Shown: in pieces, positions 11,888-23,225 of the stretch
How the letters are laid out: each line of letters starts with the position of its first letter
Numbering within the stretch: position 1 is the first letter of the stretch
The notes under the pieces: generated by a model
What the model saw: only the letters and a program-made list of their open reading frames with translations
Database searches by the model: none
Told to the model about the DNA's origin: nothing
Assembly: GCA_032433765.1 (NCBI GenBank)
Contig: JAVIAB010000159.1
Span: 61,559,810-61,623,809, forward strand
Origin: Megaustenia siamemsis
Taxonomy: Eukaryota > Mollusca > Gastropoda > Stylommatophora > Ariophantidae
Length of the DNA stretch: 64,000 nucleotides
Direction of reading: 5' to 3'
Made by a program: the position numbers and the translations under genes

Positions 11888-13131
11888 GAACCCTCCGGCC
11901 TCAGACTCCACCCTCCCACCTATGGACCTCTCTTCCTATTTCTCTTCTTGGGTCCTCTACTCCTCGTCCATCCCTGCTTTTCATATCTTCTTTGAGTAAC
12001 CCCCATCTTGCCTTCTTCCTCCTAAACCCCCCCTCTCCCTACACCTTTTTCTCTTCTGACTACCTTCATGTCCTTTACCTCTTTATCACTATATCACCTC
12101 TCCACCTGGACTGTACGTACGATCTCTCTGCCCACCTCTATTGTCCCTCGTCCTTCCTACCACCCCCCTGCTGATCTACTCCTAGCTCACCCCTCTCCTC
12201 TCTATTCACTTGTAGTCACTACTCATCTATACCTACTATTCCAGTACCCCCCTTATCCTGATGCCCACTTTCATTCCCCCCTTTGTTCTATCATTTCCCT
12301 ACTTCTTTACCTCCTATGGTTCATACCTCTTGCACACCATCCCCTATTGCTCCACTTCTTCCAGACTTTCTCTTTTTCCATTCACTTCTGACCTACCGCC
12401 TCTCCCCCTATCCAGTTTTCACATACCTGCTTATTATCCCTCCTCTCCATACCTCCTCCTCTAATACTTCCCTACCTCTCGATAGACTAACTTCCTCCGG
12501 ACCACCCCTCTATCGCCCTTCTCATTATACCGGCTTTATTATTCTTCCTCACCGTATCTCTTCCTCCAGTATCCAATCCTTCCTTTCGTTGACTTACCTC
12601 TCATCTCTATCAGTTCGAGGCCATCCATTCTGTAGAGTCCATCTCTCTCACCCACTGCCTAGTTTACTACTTTGTCGTGTCATTCAATTTCTTTCTCTTA
12701 ACCTCTCGCGTGATCTCTCACTTCCATTGTTGAGTGATTTATATGTATTGCTTGTTGTGTCCCAGGAGTGTCCTCGTCTATCCCCCTTTTTCCCCCCCCC
12801 CTTTTGGTTTTCCCGATATTAGATCCTTTTGCCCTCTTTACTGACCTGTCTTTGTCACGTGTTGCTTTCTATACACGTTCTCTGCGCTTTTAGTCATTCC
12901 GACTTGTTTCAGCACGGATTACAGTTTTCCTGCTCTGAGCTCAGCTAAGTACAATTTATTATACATTTTTCTCTCTCTTTTTCTATTTTATATATTTTGA
13001 CGCCCATCATACCTCTCATCATGTAAAATTCATTTCTCTCTTTTCTTATTTCTGCATCCTACTTTCCTCGCCCTCCACTTGATCATCTAACATGTAGTAA
13101 TTGTGCTTCACCGCTTGTTGTCGTTGTCCCT
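11888..13131 (+). other. Long pyrimidine-rich 3' region of the Penelope-like element
   Basis: About 1.24 kb between the stop and the ribozyme motif is strongly C+T-rich. It is mirrored as purine-rich sequence at 6230-7473. Long frames here (11839-12174, 12068-12391, 12283-12822 and mirror frames at 6517-7522) have biased Ser/Pro/Leu composition, no domain, and are open because the base bias avoids stops. I regard them as untranslated. Confidence 0.6.
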
Positions 13132-13168
13132 GCATTCTGAAGAAGGCCACAGGCCGAAACGTCAGTAT
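13132..13168 (+). ncRNA. Hammerhead-like ribozyme motif, right PLE copy
   Basis: The core is the same as in the left copy: CTGAAGA at 13137-13143, a GGCC-ACA-GGCC stem, GAAAC, and the cleavage triplet GTC at 13161-13163. The 5' strand of helix I is GCATT instead of GTATT. This gives a C-A mismatch against AGTAT, so helix I is weaker than in the left copy. Confidence 0.68.
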
Positions 13169-13239
13169 TGTGTTGTGTTCTTTATTTGTAAAGCTGTCAC
13201 CATACCTTGGAGTGTTTAGCACACCCCACCATTGGCTCC

Positions 13240-13345
13240 TTGCTACCAGCTTTCCGCACCATTGCAATTATTTGACTGTTCCCTTCTCCTGACAGAGGCA
13301 AGGCTCGTTAAGATTTTAGCCCGACCTGGTGTTCTGCTGAATGGA
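13240..13345. repeat. Remnant of the 48-bp satellite beyond the PLE palindrome
   Basis: After 45 bp of unassigned sequence, one full satellite unit and part of another (CTCCTGACAGAGGCAAGG through GACCTGGTGTTCT) occur at about 13285-13337. This shows that the palindrome lies within, or at the edge of, the array. Sequence 13346-13489 is unassigned. Confidence 0.85.
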
Positions 13346-13489
13346 TGGACAGACTCACTCAGACCTGTCCACTCCTCTGGCTCGTGATCAGTTTCTCCTC
13401 TACTTCGCGTTGAGATATTGATGGCGTGCGACCCCTCGTTCGTTCTTCGCGGTGACAAAAGACAGCAACAATGTTAAATGATTGAACTG

Positions 13490-13790
13490 ACTCCCTTGAA
13501 AACTACACACAACTGGCTTTATTTTACTGCATGACCACCCTATATGGCCTGACAAACTACACACAACTGTCTTTATTTTGCTGCATGACCACCCTATATG
13601 ACCTGACAAACTACACACAACTGGCTTTATTTTACTGCATGACCACCCTATATGGCCTGACAAACTACACACAACTGGCTTTATTTTACTGCATGACCAC
13701 CCTATATGGCCTTACAAACTACACACAACTGGCTTTATTTTACTGCATGACCACCCTATATGGCCTGACAAACGACATCGTGACAGTCAA
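13490..13790. repeat. 54-bp minisatellite, about 5.5 copies
   Basis: The unit contains CTACACACAACTGGC, TTTATTTTACTGCATGACC and ACCCTATATGGCC. Copies are more than 95% identical by eye. Open frames in both directions occur because 54 is divisible by three, and are not considered genes. Confidence 0.9.
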
Positions 13791-14675
13791 TAATAACTCA
13801 CAACAAATGCTCATGAGTCCTGCTTCCCCAATATCTTGTGTATCTCCTCATGTATATACTCTCTCTATCATGTAAGCACCCTCAGTGCCCGACATACCAT
13901 GTGATGCCGAAGTGCTCTTACACATCCTATCGTGTCCGATACTGCTATCATAACAATGTCACTTGACTGCTGATAAGCAGCCCGTTAATGGTAAGAACGG
14001 CCCTGTTCTATAAAGTCTCTGCACAAAATATTGAACCAATTGAGTTCATACTAATGTCATTTGATGGCTTACAATTAGCCTGTTCGTGAGTCTCATAACT
14101 CATTATTCTCATATCAGATCAACAGTCCCTGAACCGTTCCCTAGTTAGTGGACTTGACTGCCACCGTAAGACTACTTGAGTATCATAACTCCGTCTGCTA
14201 ACGTACTCACTATGTCCATGACTACGTAGCTTCCATCTAATTCACATTGTCTGCATTCGACCTTGCGTGAATATATCAACTATGTGTTCTAGTACAATTC
14301 ACTATGTCCATGAACAACTATTCTATTTCACTAGGTCCGTGAAAAAAACTGTTCTATACTTCACTAAATCCTTGAACAACTATTCTATTTCACTAGGTCC
14401 GTGAAAAAACTGTTCTATACTTCACTAAATCCTTTAACAACTATTCCAGATGTTTCACAGTCCTCCCCACTTGACTGTCACGCCCGAACTAACTGTCGTT
14501 TCTTTTACGTCACTCTTCTGTCTACCCCCATGTGGTGCACCGTTTCTTCCGCTTTAATGTCAATCTCTTTTGCTCACTGCGCAATTATATTTCATTCTGA
14601 CTTCTGAAACTATTTGGTCCACTGTTATACTACACACCCTGCTTTATTCACCTTGCTATCTCTCTGCTTCACAGA
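13791..14675. other. No gene recognised; short direct repeats at 14320-14450
   Basis: This AT-rich stretch shows no recognisable coding or RNA feature. Near 14320-14450 a segment of about 60 bp (TTCACTAGGTCCGTGAAAA with AACAACTATTC) is repeated about twice. Words such as CACTATGTCCATGA recur upstream and suggest a degenerate older repeat. Confidence 0.5.
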
Positions 14676-15070
14676 AACATGGACATTAGACAAGACAATA
14701 TAACAGAAAATCTAAGCCTTTGACATGCGGATTTATAAAAGAACAGGTGGAATTGGATGGAAAGAAAAGGAAACAAATGATGAAGTCTTAAAACAACTAA
14801 AATAAAAGGAGAACTACTAAAGACAATTAGAACAAGACAAATGAAATGTTTTGGCATGTTAAAAGACACAACAGCCAGCTAAAGTAATATTGGAAGGAAA
14901 AATACAGGATAACAGAGGCAGAAGACGGACCACGAATAACATGGAGGAGTAACATCAAAAGATGGACAAGCCAGTCTATGACAACCTGCACTATCAAAGC
15001 AAGAAACATAGCGGAATGACGCTCTATGGTCCCCAACCTTCGTTGCGGAGGCGGCACTCGATGATGATGA
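14676..15070 (+). pseudogene. LINE 3' end, nLTR-A (5'-truncated, plus strand)
   Basis: The frame-shifted translation reads through RIGWKEKETNDEVLKQLK-like sequence, the GHVKRHNSQLK region and QSMTTCTIKARN. It ends with a variant of MVANLRCGxGTR, followed by a GATGATGATGA tail. This is the C-terminal end of the same family as the copies at 19.1, 36.0, 36.5, 41.9 and 43.1 kb. The C-terminal GHV..R motif followed by a GRGRPR box is typical of RTE-like LINEs. Multiple frame breaks make it a dead copy. Sequence 15071-15290 is unassigned. Confidence 0.7.
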
Positions 15071-15299
15071 TGAGAACTAAATTGGTATCATATGTCTACT
15101 TCAAATAATGATTAAGTCTATCTCACAGTCTATAAGGATGTATTTCTAAATTTGCTTTATATGTTTACATCATAACTTTACTATATATTACCTCATTAAC
15201 CCCATCAACGAGTTACTAAATTTATCGAATCTGCCTTCAACAATGAACACTTAGAATTGTATCATCTGTCAATGTCAGCGTGTTAAAATATGTATCTCC

Positions 15300-15620
15300 T
15301 ATGTTTATACCAACATGTTTCTAAATATATCTCATCTCTCTACCACCGCTTCCCAACATGTTTCTAAACATATCTCATCTCTCTACCACCACTTCCCAAC
15401 ATGTTTCTAAATATATCTCATCTCTCTACCACCACTTCCCAACATGTTTCTAATTATATCTCATCTCTCAATCATCACTTCCCAACATGTTTCTAAATAG
15501 ATCTCATCTCTCTACCATCACTTCCCAACATGTTTCTAAATATATCTCATCTCTCTACCATCACTTCCCAACATGTTTCTAAATATATCTCATCTCTCTA
15601 CCATCACTTCCCAACATGTC
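15300..15620. repeat. 41-bp minisatellite, about 7.5 copies
   Basis: Units contain CTACCATCACTTCCCAAC, ATGTTTCTAAATATATC and TCATCTC with few differences. The interval 15621-15895 has no recognised feature. Confidence 0.9.
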
Positions 15621-15895
15621 TAACTCATTGCGCTGTTTGAGGAGAACAAATTGCTCATTGAATGTGGGAGTCTGATTTGAGATAAACAAAGAGAAACATG
15701 AAGTGACTCTTTTGCTTTTCGTTTATGTCTATTTTTAAAACTACACCTGACACAAGATTGTAATGAAATATTTTGCAGCAAAGGACAACATAAAACATGG
15801 AATTATAACATTAGTTATTTAAAAACATCAACAGTAACATTGAGATAGTCGAAGAAAAATCTAGTTCTTCGTAGAACATAAAATTATAAATTGAG

Positions 15896-16990
15896 TTATT
15901 GAGTTATTTGCGGGTCATCATCATTGCACTCCGAACATGTCCATAGGTGCTCAGATCCCCTCCTCAGCAATTCCCTCAGTGTCCAGCGACTGACGACTCC
16001 AGTTCTATGTTGGTTGATAAGTCTTCTTACACGGCCACTAAGTTTCTCATTTCTGGCTGTGCCCATCTTAACTCCCATTTCCATCATCCGAAGAAGTGAC
16101 GTGGATCTGTGTTTGTCGAAGTCCTGTGCTCTTCCCACATCTCGGAGGGCATTGATGATGTCCGCCCGATCCATTGGTTGCCCGTCCTTAACGTCAGCGC
16201 AGCTAGCCAACCTGTCCGCCCTTTCATTTCCCCGTACTCCCGCATGTCCAGGGACATAGACAAAGGTGACCTTACGTATTTTGGATTTCTACAACGACTC
16301 TACCCATTGCATGCGTACAGAGCTCGCCTCCACTTGTTTATCATGCTCATCGAATCACTCAGTATACATGTGTGGGTGTAGTCTTGTGACTCTAACCATT
16401 TGAATGCCTTGGTCACTGCCATTACTTCCATTGTCATGCTACTCGTGGTCATGGCGTATGCACCACTGTCTTCGTAGACTATTCTGCCTGCCGAGCGTGC
16501 TGTAAATGCCCATGCACTTCTTTGGTGTCGTCGTACAGATCCGTCTGTATAGATGACTGCATCTTTCTCATCGGTGTTATCGCAGATGAGACCGTTGACC
16601 TCAGCATTAACCACGACCGAGTTCTGTTCCCTACTTTTCCTATTGAGTGTGATAATACACGAGAAAATCCCCTTGAATGACGTAGACACCGGTATCCACT
16701 CCTCACCAACGCTGATATTGGTAAGCCCACAGACCTGTTTGATGACATCTTCTGCTCGGCCCACCCATGATTTGCCTCTTTTTAGCCTGGTACCTTTCTC
16801 TGTGTTGAGCACGTGGTGCAATGGATGCTCTGTATCTGTACTAATCTTCAGGTATGCTCGTGCTCTCCAGATCTTGATTTTGTCATCCATGGTTGGAAAG
16901 TCAAGAAGATACCTCATTGCTACTCAGGAAGTGTCCCTCGTACATCCCAGGATAATGCGCATTGCTTCATTTTGTATTTTCTCATACAAA
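15896..16990 (-). pseudogene. LINE 3' part with RNase H domain (I-superfamily-like, nLTR-I)
   Basis: On the minus strand the sequence begins at the C-terminal edge of an RT domain (MRIILGCTRDTS, then MRYLLDFPTMDDKIK). It leads into an RNase H domain with AVIYTDGSVRRHQRS (first catalytic Asp), TSSMTMEVMAVTKAF (catalytic Glu) and CILSDSMSMI (second Asp). After a frame change near 16300 it contains VPGHAGVRGNERADRLA, the His/Asp region. The last ORF (15896-16210) ends with HLWTCSECND. All four catalytic positions are readable, so the domain is recognisable although split between frames. RNase H after RT is characteristic of I, Nimb, Ingi and related clades, and differs from the RNase H-less RTE-type LINEs that dominate the window. 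The copy is 5'-truncated near 16990, beside AT-rich sequence. Confidence 0.8.
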
Positions 16991-17214
16991 TATTATACTA
17001 AATACACATTATACCAAATACAAATATTATACAAAATACAAATTATATATAAGATATAACAACGGTAAAACATGTATTTCTTTTTAAAATACAAACAACA
17101 AAAATCCTAATGAGAAAGTTGTACCTGGTGCGCTGCTATCATTGTTTGTTATGTTCACCTCTAGTTTTACCAGATTAGCTATTTCAGTTGGCTCCTGTTT
17201 TTACTTAACAAATT

Positions 17215-18690
17215 TGTGACCGACAATCGCAAAGGGAATAAACATTGCCCTAACCTATCTTTATTAAGCTTACCAGACACAAACAGATTCAAGAATATAA
17301 AACACTTGGTTACCCCACTTGACAGACAATCTCTAAGGGAGTAAACATTCTCCTAACCTATCTTTATTGAGCTTACCAGACACAAACAGATTCAAGAATA
17401 TAAAACACTTGGTTACCCCACTTGACAGACAATCTCAAAGGGAATAAACATTGTCCTAACCTATCTTTATTAAGCTTACCAGACACAAACAGATTCAAGA
17501 ATATAAAACACTTGGTTACCCCACTTGACAGACAATCTCAAAGGGAGTAAACATTGTCCTAACCAATCTTTATTAAGCTTACCAGACACATACAGATTCA
17601 AGAATATAAAACACTTGGTTACCCCACTTGACAGACAATCTCAAAGGGAATAAGCATTGACCTAACCTATATTTATTAAGCTTACCAGACACAAACAGAT
17701 TCAAGAATATAAAACACTTGGTTACCCCACTTGACAGACAATCTCAAAGGGAGTAAACATTGTCCTAACCTATCTTTATTAAGCTTACCAGACACATACA
17801 GATTCAAGAATATAAAACACTTGGTTACCCCACTTGACAGACAATCTCAAAGGGATTAAACATTGCCCTAACCTATCTTTATTAAGCTTACCAGACACAA
17901 ACAGATTCAAGAATATAAAACACTTGATTACCCCACTTGACAGACAATCTCAAAGGGAGTAAACATTGTCCTAACCTATCTTTATTAAGCTTACCAGACA
18001 CATACAGATTCAAGAATATAAAACACTTGGTTACCCCACTTGACAGACAATCTCAAAGGGAATAAGCATTGACCTAACCTATCTTTATTAAGCTTACCAG
18101 ACACAAACAGATTCAAGAATATAAAACACTTGGTTACCCCACTTGACAGACAATCTCAAAGGGAGTAAACATTGTCCTAACCAATCTTTATTAAGCTTAC
18201 CAGTCACAATCAGATTCAAGAATATAAAACACTTGGTTACCCCACTTACCAGACACAAACATATTCAAGAATATAAAACACTTGGTTACCCCACTTACCA
18301 GACACAAACAGATTCAAAAATATGAAACACTTGGTTACCCCACTTACCAGACACAAACAGATTCAAGAATGTAAAACACTTGGTTACCCCACTTACCAGA
18401 CACAAACAGATTCAAGAATATAAAACACTTGGTTACCCCACTTACCAGACACAAACAGATTCAAGAATATAAAACACTTGGTTACCCCACTTACCAGACA
18501 CAAACAGATTCAAGAATATAAAACACTTGGTTACCCCATTTGACAGACACAAACAGATTCAAGAATATAAAACACTTGGTTACCCCACTTACCAGACACA
18601 AACAGATTCAAGAATATAAAACACTTGGTTACCCCACTTACCAGACAGAAATAGATTCAAGAATATAAAACACTTGGTTACCCCACTTGA
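17215..18690. repeat. 103-bp satellite that collapses into a 49-bp derivative
   Basis: From about 17215 to 18240, nine 103-bp units repeat. Each combines a 54-bp part (TTGACAGACAATCTCAAAG, then TCTTTATTAAG) and a 49-bp part (ACCAGACACAAACAGATTC, then AACACTTGGTTACCCCA). From 18240 to 18690 only the 49-bp part repeats, about nine times, with one hybrid junction near 18540. The spacing of the TTGACAGAC word is exactly 103 at 17318, 17421, 17524 and 17627. Confidence 0.95.
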
Positions 18691-18869
18691 CAGACAAAGA
18701 GGCAGATATGGCCACCAATCTAATTAGACCAAGCTAATTTTTACACAACAAGAAGATAATAAACATTCGATTACTGTAGGAGCGCAGTGATTTACCGACA
18801 TTCATAAAACATAAACAAATACTTCACCATCTCATTTTTTTTTGTCGGACACACTTTCCACCTGTTATC

Positions 18870-19137
18870 GGCGTAGTTTACAATATTTTTTTTCTATTCT
18901 CTGCTTCTAGAGGAGATTGGCCTGCCCGAGCCATGTTTCCTCAACAATATTTTTTTCTATTCTCTTCTTCTAGATGAGATTGGCCTGCCCGAGCCATGTT
19001 TCCTCAACAATATTTTTTTCTATTATCTTCTTCTAGAGGAGATTGGCCTGCCCGAGCCATGTTTCCTCAACAATATTTTTTTTTATTCTCTTGTTCTGGA
19101 GGAGATTGGCCTGCCCGAGCCATGTTTCTCCAACATT
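18870..19137. repeat. 63-bp minisatellite, 4 copies
   Basis: Units carry GAGATTGGCCTGCCCGAG and CATGTTTCCTCAACAATA, spaced exactly 63 bp at 18913, 18976, 19039 and 19102. The last unit runs directly into the 3' end of the minus-strand nLTR-A copy. Confidence 0.9.
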
Positions 19138-20215
19138 TTTTTTTCTTTATTGAGTGCCGTCTCCGCATTGAAGGTTGGCTACCATGGAGCGCCATTCCAC
19201 TTTGTCTCTCGCTTTGGTTGTGCAGATTTGTCTTACGCTGACTTGTCCAGCTTTTGATGTTACTCGTCCATGTTAGTATCGGTATGTTTCTGCATCTTTT
19301 ACCATGTATTTTCCCTTCCAATATTACTTGTAGTAGGCTGTTGTGTCTATTAACATGCCATAAAAATCTCACGTGTCTTGTGTGGATTGTGTTTAGTAGT
19401 TCTATTTAAATTGTTAATTGTTTTAAAACTTCATCATTTGTTCACTGTTCTTTCCATCCCATTCTACCTGTTATTTCATAAATCCACATTTTAAACTCTT
19501 CAATTCTCTGTTCTGTTTTCTTCTCTAATGTCCATGTTTATGCACCATATAGGAATGTTGAAAAGATATAACATTTTGCTATTCTAATTTTAGCCCTGGT
19601 TGTATTTGTTTTGATGTTAGTATATTTTTCATGATAATAAAATTATATTTTGCCTTTCCTATTCTTTTATTTATTTCAGTTTTACATTTTCCATCACTTG
19701 TTAGAGTATGACCAATGTAGTTGTAGCTCTGAACTGTCTCCAGGTCCATTTGTAAGCTTTTAGTATTATCTTTATTTATTGTCATAGTTTTAGTCTTTTC
19801 AATATTCACGTGTAATCGATATTTTTTGCTTTTCATGTTTATTTCATTTTAACATAATTAATTAATTAATTGTAGCAGATTTTTTAATATTTTCTACTAG
19901 TAGTACAGTATCACCAGCATATCGTATGTTAGTGATTATCGTTCCATTAATGTTTAGGACTGGCATCTCTGTGATGTTTTTAAAGATTTACTCAATGCAT
20001 AGATTGAACAAGGTTGGTGATAGGATGCATCCCTGTCTTTCTCCACTTTTTATATTAATGGGTGTAGAGTTCTCTTTGATATATTTTAATATTGCTGTTT
20101 GGTCCCAGTATAAATTACATATTAGTCATAGAGCTGTGTCATCTAGATGTATATCTTTTCAGGCCATGTATAAGTTGTGCGTACAACATGTATAAGGCGT
20201 ACTCCAAAAGCATTG
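19138..20215 (-). pseudogene. LINE nLTR-A, RT palm to C-terminus (minus strand)
   Basis: Reading right to left: a motif-B region GCILSPTLFNL, and a catalytic-box remnant in which YADD reads YAGD near 19920. These are followed by TKTMTINKDNTK and TVQSYNYIGHTLTSDGKCKTEI (thumb). Last come WHVNRHNSLLQVILEGKI and LTWTSNIKSWTSQ at the C-terminus. It ends with an MVANLRCG-equivalent region and a (TTTTC) edge against the 63-bp repeat. Frames change repeatedly and the second catalytic Asp pair appears damaged, so it is inactive. It is the longest copy of nLTR-A in the window. It is cut on its 5' side by the pentanucleotide array. Confidence 0.75.
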
Positions 20216-20244
20216 ATGTATTCTATGAAGCACGCCTATATTGG

Positions 20245-20950
20245 TTCCAAATTATATTATATTATATTATATTAAATTATATTATATTATATTAATTATA
20301 TTATATTATATATATATTATATTATATTATTATATTATATTATATTATATTATATTATATTATATTATATATATATATTATATTATATTATATTATATTA
20401 TATTATATTATATTATATTATATTATATTATATTATATTATATTATATTATATTATATTATATTATATTATATTATATTATATTATATTATATTATATTA
20501 TATTATATTATATTATATTATATTATATTATATTATATTATATTATATTATATTATATTATATTATATTATATTATATTATATTATATTATATTATATTA
20601 TATTATATTATATTATATTATATTATTATATTATATTATATTATATTATATTATATTATATTATATATATTATATTATATTATATTATATTATATTATAT
20701 TATATTATATTATATTATATTATATTATATTATATTATATTATATTATATTATATTATATTATATTATATTATATTATATTATATTATATTATATTATAT
20801 TATATTATATTATATTACATTACATTACATTACACTACACTACACTACACTACACTACACTACACTACACTACACTACACTACACTACTACACTACACTA
20901 CACTACACTACACTACACTACACTACACTACACTACACTACGTTACGTTA
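20245..20950. repeat. Pentanucleotide array, (ATATT)n grading into (ACACT)n
   Basis: About 570 bp of ATATT repeats, with a few TATAT slips, pass through four ATTAC units into about 120 bp of ACACT repeats, ending with two ACGTT units. The five-base phase is kept through the change of unit. The 251-residue open frame over it is Tyr/Ile/Leu low complexity and is not a gene. Confidence 0.97.
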
Positions 20951-21214
20951 CATACATAATGTTTATTTACAGCCTTATATATTTTATTTGATATGACGTC
21001 ATGGGACGCACCAAGATGGAAGCTCGTTCGCGTTCTAGCCGTGGTGTAAACAATGCTGATCTTGAACATCACGCTGTCTTTTGTCACAGCAAGCTGGCGG
21101 ATTGTTTGAATTGTAAACATGGGTTTGAAATAATTGTTTGTGCACATTTCGTTAACTACCGCTGTGGATCAAGTCTTTATTCTGCTAACTTCGATCGCGA
21201 CGTTGGAAGCTATT

Positions 21215-22406
21215 GACCTAACTTGTATAGACGGTTGGTTTGGGGCAAATTTTCCGTTGCAGTGCCATTGCTAAAAGTGCTCAGTTTGTGATATGGCTAC
21301 AGGGACATGCCCAAATGGTGACAGTTGTCGGCGCAAGCGTTTTGGACCCCAGTGTTTGTACTTTGATCTAGTTTGCAAATACGCCTAGGGACCTGGACCT
21401 ACAGATCCGGACAGTTTCATGGTCTAATCAACATGTTACGGATTGACAGTTGCAAATATCTGCTCAATCTACATTGGTGGGGGTCGGAATGTGGCTCTCA
21501 AACAGAACACAAACCAGGACGATACATTTAATGCTTGTTATACAGTAGACGGATGTGGACCAGAGGCCGCAGTTAATGGCAAAACAAAGATCAATCTCTA
21601 TGACAATGACTGCACACACACACTATTGAGAAGTGGAACCAATTCTGTTCACTGGTATCTGAACATTGCCACGTCCCAGAAGACTCACACCATTCGAATT
21701 GATCATCTAGCTAGCACTATGATTCGGGTAAAGAATGACACTCCAAATGCTTTCTTCTGACAGTGGCGGTGTAGTGTTCCAGTATAATGATATTTCATAC
21801 CCAAATATTTATGTGAACACTATTGTAGTCAACACACAAGCGACAATGGCACACAGTAAGTTTGAGTTCTCACCGACCTTTTCGCAGGCCAAGACTGCAC
21901 TGACGGTGTGTGAGGTGCAAACATTTACAGACACCTATTGTCTGGACGGGCATTCTTGGTCGTTTTGTACAGTGTGTAGTGGGAGTAGCAAAGGCTGCAC
22001 CATCATCATCGGTACGTGTCACGGCAATTGTTTACATATGATCTATGTAAACGACTGCTCCGGGTCTTGTCTTAGTGTCAGTCCTTTATGTGAGGAAAAT
22101 CCGGGAAATGCCAACATTGTAAACATCATGGCTATACCTGTGATGACACTTGTCCTGATGGTAAATTTGGGCTACAGTGCGAACAGACGTGTTCTGATAG
22201 CTGTGACATCATATGTGACACAGAAAGAGCAGACTGTACGCGCAAAGAAACGTACTACGGGTCAGACTGCATTCTCAAATGTCCTGACCACTGTGTCAAC
22301 GACAACTGTGAACAGTCAACCGGGATCTATTTATGCAAGGGAATGTTCTACGGGTCAGACTGCACTCTCAAATCTCTGGACAACTGTTTGAACGATATCT
22401 GTTAAC
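21215..22406 (+). pseudogene. Broken EGF-like / F-type lectin (fucolectin) / EGF-like receptor gene
   Basis: The first EGF-like module (21219-21390) reads CIDGWFGANFPLQCHC and later ATGTCPNGDSCRRKRFGPQC, with two in-frame stops. The F-type lectin domain follows. NVALKQNTNQDDTFNACYTVDG, CTHT, HWYLNI and HTIRIDHL lie in the frame at 21443-21760. A shift near 21760 leads to QAKTALTVCEVQTF, the usual end of such domains. EGF-like modules then run to a stop at 22406, with YTCDDTCPDGKFGLQC, CSDSCDIIC and YYGSDCILKCPDHC; another shift lies near 22110. The domain order resembles secreted or membrane-bound lectin/MEGF-type proteins that are abundant in molluscs. No transmembrane part is seen. The absence of obvious introns across three domains could mean a processed copy, but unspliced decay is also possible. 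Confidence 0.7.
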
Positions 22407-22589
22407 AGTTCATCGGGGCTTGCGTCTCGTATGTCGATGATTCCCACGTCAAGAAGAATCTGCCGACTACAACAAACCCAAACATGTGGATACCATAATG
22501 TGTTTCTGTACTGGACATGGTTCATTTCTAGGTGTTTTTCCATGAAGCCATGGCTCATACGTTGATGTGTTGCTGTGCTAGCCAAGGCT

Positions 22590-22601
22590 AATATCTTGGC
22601 T

Positions 22602-22635
<34 letters not shown>

Positions 22636-23225
22636 CGCCATGGCTCATATCTTGGTGTGTGTCATGTTAGTCATATCTCATATCTTGGAGTGTCCGTGCT
22701 AATCATGTCTCATATCTTTAAGTGTGTATGTGTTTAGACATATCTCATATATTAGTGTGTATCTGTGTTAGTCATGTGTCATATCTTTGTGTGTGCATGT
22801 TTGGGCTAGTCATACCTCATATCTTTGTGTGTGCATGTCTGTGTATGTCACATCTCATATCCTTGTGTGTGCATGGCTATGTTAGTCACATCTCATATCT
22901 TTGTGTGTGCATATCTATGTTCGTCATATCTCATATCTTTGTGTGCATGTCTATGTCAGACATGTGTCTTATCTTTGTGGGTGCATGTCTATGTCAGTCA
23001 TATCTCATATCTTTGTGTGCATGTCTATGTCAGACATGTGTCTTATCTTTGTGAGTGCATGTCTATGTCAGTCGTATCTCATATCTTTATGTGCATGTTT
23101 ATGTTAGTCATGTGTCAAATATCCTGATGTATGTCAGTGTTAGTCATGCCTCGTATTGCTGTGTGCATGTCTCTGTTAGTCACATCTCATATCTTTGTGT
23201 GTGCATGTCTGTGTTAGTCGCCTCT
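22590..23225. repeat. Irregular 33-43-bp minisatellite with a (GT)n start
   Basis: A (GT)n run at about 22603-22633 is followed by some 14 copies of a unit with GTCATATCTCATATCTTTG and GTGTGCATGTCTATG. Unit length varies. Several Cys/Val/Ser-rich open frames over it are repeat artefacts. Confidence 0.85.

Larger units (their letters stand above)
9412..13239 (+). mobile_element. Penelope-like element, longer copy (right arm of palindrome)
   Basis: This plus-strand partner of the copy at 6122-9411 keeps about 550 bp more 5' coding sequence. It ends with the same inverted terminal sequence at 13239. Another 45 bp of non-satellite sequence (13240-13284) lie between it and the residual 48-bp satellite and may still belong to it. 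The two copies are inverted with their 5' ends touching. PLEs are known to occur as tandem or inverted partial copies, so this may be a single integration product. Confidence 0.9.

Noticed and set aside
13531..13875. A repetitive protein (repeats of TLYGLTNYTQLALFYCM)
   Set aside because: It is explained by the 54-bp minisatellite, and opposite-strand frames are equally open.
20241..20996. A 251-codon frame rich in Tyr, Ile and Leu
   Set aside because: It is pure pentanucleotide repeat sequence with no other content.
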